From: Clostridia bacterium
GTDB taxonomy: Bacteria > Bacillota_A > Clostridia > Christensenellales > Borkfalkiaceae
NCBI GenBank assembly: GCA_017621955.1
Contig: JAGASB010000020.1
Coordinates: forward strand, 1 to 5,708
Length of the DNA stretch: 5,708 bases
Reading direction: 5' to 3'
A program made the translations under genes and the position numbers. Positions 1 to 5,676 of the stretch are shown here, one piece after another (the stretch's first letter is position 1; every line of letters starts with the position of its first letter). Below the pieces are notes generated by a model. That model had not been told where the DNA came from and made no database searches. It saw only the letters and a list, made by a program, of their open reading frames with translations.

Positions 1-7
1 CCCTTGT

Positions 8-1210
8 TTATTTGTAAATTCCTTTTATCGAACGTGCTGCGATTATACCCGATACAAACACAAAAGTAAGATTGTATCCACCACAATCGCCGTCCACGTC
101 AAGTGCTTCGCCGACAATATATAGTCCACTGCTAAGCTCACTTTCCATTGTGTTAGGATTGACCTTATCGGTAGCAATTCCACCCCTTGTAACTTGCGCA
201 TAGTTAAAGTCAAGTGAACCCGTAACCTTTAACTTGAAGTTTTTAATGGTATAAGCAACGTCTACAACTTCCTTGCTCTTACTTGCTTTTAGCACCGCTT
301 GCCCTACACGCTTGTTTAAAATTCCACAAAGCAAGTCTTCGTCTTTAATAAATTTTTTTGCTTTCCTTTGTTCAAGAACGTCTTCGGTTTCTGAGTAAGT
401 TAAATCGGGTAAAAATTCTATTATAAGGTATGCGTCTTTTAAGCCTGCAATGCACGCAGATATTTGAAAGATTGCATTTCCCGAAACACCGTATTCAGTA
501 AACAACACGTCGCCCGTTGCACTCTTGATAGGCTTTCTACCAACGAACGCAGTTACTCTTGCCACTTCTTTTAAGCCTTTAAGACCCTTAATCTTTTCCG
601 TTTCGGTTTTAAGCTGAACAAGCGACGGATAAAGTTCTGTCTTTTTATGCCCGAACGCTTCCATTAATTTATAAGAAGTTCCGTCCGTGCCAAACTGTTT
701 ACCTGCCGAACCGCCCGTTGCAACAACTACGTTCTCAGCAAAAAACTTTTCTTTATCAACAAAAATAACGTAACCGTCGTCGGTTTTTTGAATATTCGTT
801 ACCCTTTTCCCCGTATAAGTTACGCACTTTTTATATTCAAGATACGCCCTTATTACGTCAAGCACTGCGCTTGCCTGTTTGGAAAGCGGATAAAGTTTTC
901 CATCTTTTGAAGCAGTCAGCGGTATTCCAAGCTTATAAAAATAATCTTTTAGGTCAATTTCATTTAAGCGTGAAACAAAAGATTTTATAAATGCTTTATC
1001 ACCATAATAAAACTCTTCGCCCAAATTTTCATTGGATAGGTTGCCCTGTCCATTGCCCGTTGCAATCAACTTTTTGCCAACCCTATCGCCACGCTCTAAA
1101 ATAAGCACGTCTTCGCCCGATAGTGCCTTTTTGCCATCAAGCAGTTCAATAGCGCAAATAAGCCCGGCAGCACCGCCACCGACTATTGCAGTTTTAAATA
1201 TTTTTTGCAA
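8..1210 (-). CDS. HI0933/BaiN-family FAD-dependent oxidoreductase
   Basis: A 400-residue flavoprotein of the HI0933 family (also called BaiN/RdsA or 'aminoacetone oxidase family'); full length, as family members are about 390-420 residues. The N-terminal dinucleotide-binding fold shows GGGAAG at residues 11-16 and the ribose-binding acid E39 (LILER). Family signatures follow in order: GKKLIATGNGQGN (45-57), VVVATGGSAG (161-170) with FGTDG (173-177), GDVLFTEYGVSGNAIFQIS (233-251), QVTRGGIATDK (339-349) and a C-terminal FAD-contact block GLYIVGEALDVDGDCGGYNL (362-381). The usual GRCN of the early motif reads GQGN here. The start is TTG at 1208-1210, fixed by an AAGGAG 7 nt upstream and by the glycine motif sitting only ten residues in. 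The substrate is not predictable from sequence: BaiN is linked to bile-acid reduction, but most members are uncharacterised. No membrane segment is visible, so it is probably cytosolic. The gene ends seven bases from the window edge, so downstream partners are unseen. Family certain; function open. Confidence 0.93.
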   Translation of the reverse strand: MQKIFKTAIVGGGAAGLICAIELLDGKKALSGEDVLILERGDRVGKKLIATGNGQGNLSNENLGEEFYYGDKAFIKSFVSRLNEIDLKDYFYKLGIPLTASKDGKLYPLSKQASAVLDVIRAYLEYKKCVTYTGKRVTNIQKTDDGYVIFVDKEKFFAENVVVATGGSAGKQFGTDGTSYKLMEAFGHKKTELYPSLVQLKTETEKIKGLKGLKEVARVTAFVGRKPIKSATGDVLFTEYGVSGNAIFQISACIAGLKDAYLIIEFLPDLTYSETEDVLEQRKAKKFIKDEDLLCGILNKRVGQAVLKASKSKEVVDVAYTIKNFKLKVTGSLDFNYAQVTRGGIATDKVNPNTMESELSSGLYIVGEALDVDGDCGGYNLTFVFVSGIIAARSIKGIYK

Positions 1211-1217
1211 TTTTATT

Positions 1218-1223
1218 CTCCTT
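1218..1223 (-). promoter_or_regulatory. Ribosome binding site fixing a TTG start
   Basis: On the minus strand this reads AAGGAG, 7 nt before the TTG at 1208-1210. There is no ATG or GTG start with comparable spacing, so this site decides the start of the flavoprotein gene. Confidence 0.75.
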
Positions 1224-1253
1224 GCAAATGTTTGTAGTTAATCGTTTGTGAAA

Positions 1254-1269
1254 TCCGCAAAAATGCGGA
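1254..1269 (-). other. Small perfect hairpin in the leader of the flavoprotein gene
   Basis: TCCGCA (minus strand, 1269-1264) pairs perfectly with TGCGGA (1259-1254) around a TTTT loop, about 43 nt upstream of the TTG start. Only TTTC follows it in the minus direction, so it is a weak terminator candidate at best. It could equally be a 5' leader structure or a remnant of read-through control between the HAD gene and the flavoprotein gene. Confidence 0.4.
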
Positions 1270-1296
1270 AAAATTAAAATGATAAAAACTTGTTGG

Positions 1297-1328
1297 GCAC
1301 GGTAACTTGAAAACTCAAACTACCGTGC
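1297..1328 (-). terminator. Hairpin after the HAD gene, probable (weak) terminator
   Basis: An 8-bp GC-containing stem (GCACGGTA 1297-1304 with TACCGTGC 1321-1328) continues after a 2x2 internal loop into a 4-bp stem (TTGA 1307-1310 with TCAA 1315-1318) closed by a 4-nt loop. It begins 9 nt beyond the HAD stop codon, where a terminator for the argS-HAD unit is expected. The run of five T in the minus direction starts only nine bases after the stem, so termination may be partial. The structure itself is plain in the sequence; its function is inferred from position. Confidence 0.55.
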
Positions 1329-1337
1329 ATAGTTAAA

Positions 1338-1985
1338 TTATTTAATGATTTGTAAAAGTTCTTTTGGCGTGCTTGCAAAAACCTTTGCACCAGCCTCAAC
1401 AAGAAATTCTTTGCTTCTGTATCCCCAAAGTTCAGAAACGCCTTTCACCCCTGCGTTAATTGCTATCTGAGCATCAGGTTTATCGTCGCCCACAAAATAA
1501 CAGTTTTCAGGTAAAACGTCAATTTCTTTTAGCATTTGTAAAAGCATTGTGGGGTCGGGTTTAATCTTCATTCCTGGTCTTGAACCTACCACTATATCAA
1601 AACCATATTGACTAAGTAGCCTTTCGTAAACAACGTCCGTCGTCATTTGTGGCTTATTGGTAAGTATGCCAAGTTTATATCCACGCTTTTTAAGTTCTAT
1701 AAGCATTTCACCCACACCGTCGAACACCCTTGTTTTAGGACTGCCCGAATCGGTGTAAATACGGTTATAATAATCAAGTCTTTCATCAAGTTCAGCACCG
1801 CTAAACTTACCGTCAAAACTTCTGCTTATAAGATTCCTTGCCCCGTCGCCTGTTAAAGTGCCAATAAAATCATAGTCCTTTTTAGGTTCACCAAACTTTT
1901 CCAAAGTAATGTTGACGTGTTCGGCTATATCGGGAAGTGAATCAATAAGCGTACCGTCAAGGTCAAATATTACCGCTTTATTCAT
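1338..1985 (-). CDS. HAD-superfamily hydrolase, phosphoglycolate phosphatase-like
   Basis: A 215-residue HAD phosphatase of the Gph/PpaX/PGMB subclass (C1-type helical cap). All four catalytic motifs are present: motif I DLDGT with nucleophile D8 and general acid/base D10; motif II ILTN with T109; motif III lysine K142 in IKPDP; motif IV GDDKPD with D167, D168 and D171 for Mg2+. The helical cap lies between about residues 17 and 82 and carries the GDGARNLI stretch (46-53) typical of phosphoglycolate phosphatases. Expected role: cytosolic Mg-dependent dephosphorylation of a small phosphorylated metabolite such as 2-phosphoglycolate; pyrophosphatase or sugar-phosphate activity cannot be excluded. 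The reading frame stays open 13 codons further upstream inside argS, but the ATG at 1983-1985 is chosen because AAGGAG lies 5 nt before it and motif I then sits at the normal distance from the N terminus. It is second in a unit with argS, 10 nt downstream of the argS stop. Family sure, substrate not. Confidence 0.92.
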   Translation of the reverse strand: MNKAVIFDLDGTLIDSLPDIAEHVNITLEKFGEPKKDYDFIGTLTGDGARNLISRSFDGKFSGAELDERLDYYNRIYTDSGSPKTRVFDGVGEMLIELKKRGYKLGILTNKPQMTTDVVYERLLSQYGFDIVVGSRPGMKIKPDPTMLLQMLKEIDVLPENCYFVGDDKPDAQIAINAGVKGVSELWGYRSKEFLVEAGAKVFASTPKELLQIIK

Positions 1986-1990
1986 TTGTT

Positions 1991-1996
1991 CTCCTT
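1991..1996 (-). promoter_or_regulatory. Ribosome binding site of the HAD gene, overlapping the argS stop
   Basis: The minus strand reads AAGGAG, whose first base is the last A of the argS TAA stop (1996-1998). It lies 5 nt before the HAD ATG. It sets the HAD start at 1985 rather than the longer open frame, and puts ribosomes ending argS directly on the next initiation site, which fits translational coupling. Confidence 0.8.
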
Positions 1997-3678
1997 TACA
2001 TTTGTTCAACCGTTTCAATCCCAAGAAGCGTAAGCGCGTTTGTAAGCGTAATCTTTACCGCCTTTGTTATCGCTACACGGAAGTTCTTAATGTTTTCATC
2101 ATCGGTTGCAATCTTACAATCAATATAAAACTTATTAAATGCAGTTGCAAGGTCAAGCGCAAACCTTGTTACTAACGACGGTTCGTATTTTTCCCCTGCC
2201 GACTTAACTACGTCCTTAAATCTACCGAGTTCGGTTATAACAGCATACTCAGACGGGTGCATTTCTATTCCCGAATAAGCACCGCCCTCACCGCACTTGT
2301 TTAGAACGCTATTGCAACGTGCAACCGTATACTGAACGTAAGGACAAGTTTCGCCTTCAAAACTTAGCACTCTATCGTAACTGAACACTATATCTTTAAT
2401 CTTGTTATTCACAAGTGCGCCGAAAATTACTGCGCCCGTACCGACTGCTTTTGCAATCTTATCTTTGTCTTTTAGGTCGGGGTTTTTCTGTTCGATTACA
2501 GAATACGCCTTTTCAATAGTCTTATTTATAACGTCTTCAAGTAAAACAACTTTACCGTGACGTGTGCTCATAGAACCACTTTCTAAACTTACCATACCGT
2601 AAGCGACGTGAACCATATCCTTTGCCCAGTCCTTACCCATAAGTTCAAGCACCTTAAAGAACTGTTTAAAGTGTAAGTTTTGTTGGTATGCTACGACGTA
2701 TAAACATTTATCAAAATCGTAAGTATTTTTTCTATAAACGGCAGCGGCAATATCACGGGTTGCGTAAAGCGTAGAGCCGTCCGACTTTAAGATTAAGCAC
2801 GGTGGCATTCCGTATTCTTCTAAGTCAACGATAGACGCACCGTCAGAAATCTTGATTAGTCCCTTTTCTTTAAGTTCACTAACAACGGGTGCCATCTTAT
2901 CGTTATAAAAACTTTCGCCAGCGTAACTATCAAACTCAACGTTAAGTAGTTTATAAATCTTATCAACTTCTTCAAGCGTAATCTTTTTGAACAGTTCAAA
3001 AAGTTCGCCTGCTTCTTTATCGCCGTCTTCGATAAGCTTAAAATAATGCCTTGCTTCGTCGTCCATTTCGGGATGAAGTTTTGCTTCGTCGTGATACTTA
3101 ACGTAAATTCTAGTAAGTTCTTTTAGTCTGCCTTCTTCAACAGCTTCAAAACTACTCCATTTTTTAAACGCAACGATAAGTTTTCCAAATTGAGTGCCAT
3201 AGTCGCCAAGGTGGTTTATACCCACTACCTTATAGCCTAAAAATCTATAAATTTTACAAAGTGCGCTACCAATAACAGTTGTACTTAAATGCCCTATGTG
3301 GAAAGGCTTAGCAATGTTGATTGACGAATAGTCTATGCAAACTGTTTTGCCTGCGCCTATATTATCCGAACCGTAACTTTCCCCACTAGATAAAATTTCA
3401 GCTAAAAGTTTATCAGCAAAGCCCGAACGGTTAATTTTAAAGTTTAAGTATCCGTTTACTGCCGAACAGCTTAAAATATTTTCGTCAGGAACAAAGTTAG
3501 ACGCAAGTGTTTCGGCGATAACAACGGGTGGACGGCGCATAATCTTGCTAAGTTTAAAGCAAGGCAATGCAAAATCACCCATATCGGTATTTGGCGGTAC
3601 TTCTATAAACGAATAAAGTTCTTGTGGCGTTACGCCTTCAATATTTAATTTTTGTGCTATAATCTGTTTGTAATCCAT
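1996..3678 (-). CDS. argS: Arginyl-tRNA synthetase (ArgRS)
   Basis: A 560-residue class I aminoacyl-tRNA synthetase that charges tRNA-Arg with arginine using ATP; the length is normal (about 550-580). Domains in order: the ArgRS-specific N-terminal tRNA-recognition domain (about 1-82, with PPNTDMGDFALPCF at 28-41), the Rossmann catalytic core with HIGH at 127-130 preceded by NIAKPF, and INHLGDYGTQFGKL (154-167) lining the active site. The KMSKS-equivalent is SMSTRHG (369-375), in which the first lysine is serine; variation at this loop is known in ArgRS. The C-terminal DALR anticodon-binding domain (about 444-560) opens with CPYVQYTVARC and ends with LLGIETVEQM. The ATG at 3676-3678 has GGAG (3684-3687) 5 nt upstream. 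It is first gene of a leftward unit with the HAD phosphatase, driven by a promoter in the divergent spacer. No T-box leader is visible: the predicted transcript leader is only about 15 nt, so the common T-box control of synthetases does not apply here. Confidence 0.98.
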   Translation of the reverse strand: MDYKQIIAQKLNIEGVTPQELYSFIEVPPNTDMGDFALPCFKLSKIMRRPPVVIAETLASNFVPDENILSCSAVNGYLNFKINRSGFADKLLAEILSSGESYGSDNIGAGKTVCIDYSSINIAKPFHIGHLSTTVIGSALCKIYRFLGYKVVGINHLGDYGTQFGKLIVAFKKWSSFEAVEEGRLKELTRIYVKYHDEAKLHPEMDDEARHYFKLIEDGDKEAGELFELFKKITLEEVDKIYKLLNVEFDSYAGESFYNDKMAPVVSELKEKGLIKISDGASIVDLEEYGMPPCLILKSDGSTLYATRDIAAAVYRKNTYDFDKCLYVVAYQQNLHFKQFFKVLELMGKDWAKDMVHVAYGMVSLESGSMSTRHGKVVLLEDVINKTIEKAYSVIEQKNPDLKDKDKIAKAVGTGAVIFGALVNNKIKDIVFSYDRVLSFEGETCPYVQYTVARCNSVLNKCGEGGAYSGIEMHPSEYAVITELGRFKDVVKSAGEKYEPSLVTRFALDLATAFNKFYIDCKIATDDENIKNFRVAITKAVKITLTNALTLLGIETVEQM

Positions 3679-3700
3679 ATTCTCTCCGTAATACTTAAAT

Positions 3701-3730
3701 ATAATAACATATATTTTATTAAAAAAGCAA
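3701..3730 (-). promoter_or_regulatory. Predicted sigma-A type promoter of argS-HAD
   Basis: On the minus strand a -35 TTGCTT (3730-3725) and a -10 TATTAT (3706-3701) stand 18 bp apart, with a TG one base before the -10 (3709-3708), giving an extended -10. Transcription would start near 3694, leaving a leader of about 15 nt with the ribosome binding site at 3684-3687. The surrounding sequence is very AT-rich, which makes chance matches easier; the position supports it. Confidence 0.6.
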
Positions 3731-3742
3731 GTTAAAAACTTG
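3728..3742. repeat. Inverted repeat between the two divergent -35 elements
   Basis: CAAGTT (3728-3733) and AACTTG (3737-3742) form a perfect 6-bp inverted repeat around AAA. Its outer three bases on each side are the TTG of the argS -35 and of the ychF -35, so it lies symmetrically over both promoters. It may be an operator for shared control, or a by-product of two back-to-back TTG elements. The inner arm bases are not required by the -35 match, which leaves a regulatory site possible. Confidence 0.4.
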
Positions 3743-3768
3743 TAATTTTATTCAATTTGCGATATAAT
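3740..3768 (+). promoter_or_regulatory. Predicted sigma-A promoter of ychF-mscL
   Basis: TTGTAA (3740-3745), a 17-bp spacer and a perfect consensus TATAAT (3763-3768). The predicted start near 3775 gives a leader of about 28 nt containing the ychF ribosome binding site GGAG (3793-3796), 7 nt before the ATG. This is the best promoter match in the window. Confidence 0.75.
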
Positions 3769-3803
3769 TGTGTCATTGATAAAGTATTTTTCGGAGTAAC
3801 AAA

Positions 3804-4901
3804 ATGAAATTAGGCGTAGTAGGACTTCCAAACGTAGGCAAATCAACCCTTTTTAACGCAATTACTCACGCTGGGGCGGAATGCGCAAACTATCCGTTCT
3901 GCACCATTGAACCAAACGTGGGTATCGTTGCTGTTCCTGATGAAAGACTTGACGTGCTTGCTAAACTTTATAACACCAAAAAAATCACCCCAGCAGTAGT
4001 TGAATTCGTAGATATTGCTGGTTTAGTTAAGGGCGCAAGCAAAGGCGAAGGGCTTGGCAACAAGTTCCTTGCAAATATTCGTGAAACTGATGCAATCGTG
4101 CACGTTGTACGCTGTTTTGACGATGAAAACGTTACGCACGTCGATAGCAACGTTGACCCCTTGCGTGATATTGAAACCATTAATTTAGAACTTATTTTTG
4201 CTGATACCGAAAGCGTAAAAAAACGCCTTGATAAAGCAATTAGTATGACTAAGACGGGCGATAAAAAATATAAGATTGAAGCAGAGTTTTTAGAAAGACT
4301 TTATAAACACCTTGAAGACTTAAAGCCTGCAAGAACTTTGCCCGTTTCAGAAGATGAAAAGGAATACTTAAAGTCGCTTTTCTTAATCACTGAAAAACCC
4401 GTTATTTACACCGCTAACATCGGCGAAAAAGATATGGGTAAAGACGAAAATACTCTCCCCTTTGTTCAAAAGGTTATTGAGTTTGCTAAAAGTGAAAATT
4501 CTGAATATATGGTTATTTGTGCTAAAACCGAAGAAGAACTTTCTATGTTAGAACCCGAAGAAGCACAGATGTTTTTAGAAGAATTAGGACTTAAAGAAAG
4601 CGGACTTGATAGGCTTGTTAAAACTTCTTACCGCCTTTTAGGGCTTATAAGTTACCTTACCGCAGGCGAAAAGGAAGTTCGTGCTTGGACGATTGAAAAC
4701 GGCACCAAAGCTCCGCAAGCGGCAGGCAAAATTCATACCGATTTTGAAAAGGGATTTATCCGTGCGGAAATAGTCGATTACGATACTCTTGTTGAACTTG
4801 GAAGCTTTAACGCCGCAAAAGAAAAAGGCAAGGTACGTTCGGAAGGCAAAGAATACGTTATGAAAGATAGCGACGTTGTTCTTTTCCGCTTTAACGTTTA
4901 A
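3804..4901 (+). CDS. ychF: Ribosome-binding ATPase YchF (OLA1/Obg-related)
   Basis: A 365-residue protein of the universally conserved YchF/OLA1 family, close to the usual 363-370 residues. It has the P-loop GLPNVGKS (7-14), the switch II motif DIAGLVKGASKGEGLGN (70-86) and NIGE (205-208) in place of the NKxD motif of GTPases, the change that gives this family its preference for ATP. The helical coiled-coil insertion spans about residues 125-200, and the C-terminal TGS domain (about 281-363) contains VRAWTIENG and the strongly conserved APQAAGKIHTDFEKGFIRAE (303-322). H112 matches the position of the histidine proposed to act in ATP hydrolysis, and C33 in YPFCTIEPN matches the redox-sensitive cysteine reported for the E. 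coli protein. YchF binds ribosomes in the cytosol and is linked to stress responses and translation initiation. ATG at 3804 is supported by GGAG at 3793-3796. It leads a rightward unit with mscL and is divergent from argS. Confidence 0.98.
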   Translation: MKLGVVGLPNVGKSTLFNAITHAGAECANYPFCTIEPNVGIVAVPDERLDVLAKLYNTKKITPAVVEFVDIAGLVKGASKGEGLGNKFLANIRETDAIVHVVRCFDDENVTHVDSNVDPLRDIETINLELIFADTESVKKRLDKAISMTKTGDKKYKIEAEFLERLYKHLEDLKPARTLPVSEDEKEYLKSLFLITEKPVIYTANIGEKDMGKDENTLPFVQKVIEFAKSENSEYMVICAKTEEELSMLEPEEAQMFLEELGLKESGLDRLVKTSYRLLGLISYLTAGEKEVRAWTIENGTKAPQAAGKIHTDFEKGFIRAEIVDYDTLVELGSFNAAKEKGKVRSEGKEYVMKDSDVVLFRFNV

Positions 4902-4935
4902 CTTAATATAAAAATATTTAATAAGGAGAAAACTT

Positions 4936-5541
4936 ATGAAAAAATTTTTTGGCGAATTTAAAAAGTTCATAACGCGTGGTAACGTTATGGATATGGCAGT
5001 CGGCGTTATCGTCGGCGGTGCGTTCACTGCAATTGTAAACGGACTTTCAAACTTTGTGTTAAAACCTATCATTAACTGGATTTTAGCGCTTATTTTAGGT
5101 AAAGGCAGTTTGAGTGAAGTTTACACTTTCTTAGGCACCCCCACCTACCTTGAAGACGGCACGATTGACCTTGCTAACTCATTCTATATCGATTGGGGTT
5201 CACTAATTAACGCAATTATAAACTTCCTTATCATCGCATTCGTTCTCTTTGCCATCGTTAAATTCATTAACAGGGTTAAAGACGGCAACACCAAATTAAA
5301 GAAAAGTTTAAAAGGTAAACTTTCTAAGGAAGAAAAGAAAGAATTAAAATCAAAAGGCATTAAACTTTCGGATAAAAAAGCAGTTGAAGCTTATATGGAA
5401 GAAAAAGCAAAACTTCAAAAGGAAGCCGAAGCAAAGGCAAAGCTTGAAGCAGAAGCAAAGGCAAAAGCCGAACGTGAAGCTAACCCCACCACCGAAGATT
5501 TACTTAAACAAATCCGTGACCTTTTGAAAAAAGACGCTTAA
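4936..5541 (+). CDS. mscL: Large-conductance mechanosensitive channel MscL, long-linker form
   Basis: MscL opens a wide membrane pore when membrane tension rises after hypo-osmotic shock and releases solutes. The N-terminal amphipathic helix (1-13) and RGNVMDMAVGVIVGGAF (14-30) are the family signature; G23 matches the pore glycine and M20 the constriction leucine of the E. coli channel. TM1 runs about 16-46, the external loop about 55-88 (including an acidic DGTIDLANSF stretch), TM2 about 88-112 ending IVKFINRVK. The C-terminal bundle helix TTEDLLKQIRDLLKK (185-199) is clear. What differs is length: 201 residues against a usual 120-150. The extra lies between TM2 and the bundle helix, about residues 113-183, first lysine-rich, then an Ala/Glu/Lys stretch with two tandem octapeptides EAEAKAKL/EAEAKAKA (163-178). 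The frame is intact. ATG at 4936 follows AAGGAG (4923-4928) by 7 nt. It starts 34 nt after ychF with no terminator between, so it is probably co-transcribed. Terminators follow it. Confidence 0.95.
   Translation: MKKFFGEFKKFITRGNVMDMAVGVIVGGAFTAIVNGLSNFVLKPIINWILALILGKGSLSEVYTFLGTPTYLEDGTIDLANSFYIDWGSLINAIINFLIIAFVLFAIVKFINRVKDGNTKLKKSLKGKLSKEEKKELKSKGIKLSDKKAVEAYMEEKAKLQKEAEAKAKLEAEAKAKAEREANPTTEDLLKQIRDLLKKDA
5422..5469 (+). repeat. Tandem 24-bp repeat inside mscL
   Basis: Two adjacent 24-bp units (5422-5445 and 5446-5469) match at 19 of 24 positions by eye, including a 14-base identical core (5428-5441 and 5452-5465). They encode EAEAKAKL and EAEAKAKA. In-frame period of eight residues suggests local duplication in the cytoplasmic linker. 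Confidence 0.75.
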
Positions 5542-5550
5542 AAAAGTTTA

Positions 5551-5595
5551 ATCCCGAAGAATTATTGCTTACGCATTAACTCATCGGGATTTTTT
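5551..5595 (+). terminator. Intrinsic terminator of mscL (ychF-mscL unit)
   Basis: ATCCCGA (5551-5557) pairs with TCGGGAT (5584-5590), followed by a run of T (5590-5595), ten bases after the mscL stop. The stem continues inward with single mismatches at regular steps: GA/TC, TTA/TAA and TGC/GCA, closed by a TTAC loop (5569-5572). In all 15 pairs with three single mismatches, longer than a typical terminator stem. Confidence 0.85.
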
Positions 5596-5640
5596 ATTAA
5601 AAACTACTTACTTCTTCACTATTCACTTATACCTATTACC

Positions 5641-5676
5641 AATCGACAAGCTTCTATCGAAACTTGTCGATTTTTT
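5641..5676 (+). terminator. Second intrinsic terminator
   Basis: AATCGACAAG (5641-5650) pairs with CTTGTCGATT (5663-5672); after one C-A mismatch TTC/GAA adds three pairs around a TATC loop. Six T (5671-5676) follow on the plus strand, while the minus side has no T run after the stem, so it acts rightward. Between the first terminator and this one (5596-5640) I find no gene, start codon with a ribosome binding site, or promoter, so it is best read as a back-up terminator. Confidence 0.75.

Noticed and set aside
1277..1290. Promoter for the flavoprotein gene (TATCAT-like -10 on the minus strand)
   Set aside because: No -35 element at acceptable spacing; AT-rich sequence makes such a match likely by chance.
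1986..2024. A 13-residue longer start of the HAD phosphatase reaching into argS
   Set aside because: The ATG at 1983-1985 has an ideal ribosome binding site, and the nucleophile motif then lies at D8 as usual for the family; the extension is just open frame inside argS.
1909..2175. Plus-strand open frames opposite the flavoprotein, HAD and argS genes (also 1032-1241 and 1647-1856)
   Set aside because: Shadows of conserved genes on the other strand, with low-complexity or unrecognisable translations.
3679..3803. T-box or other riboswitch leader for argS
   Set aside because: The predicted argS leader is about 15 nt, with no specifier stem or antiterminator sequence in the spacer.
4638..5072. 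A 144-codon open frame on the minus strand across the ychF-mscL junction
   Set aside because: It lies antisense to two certain genes, shows no recognisable motif, and its composition mirrors the genes beneath.
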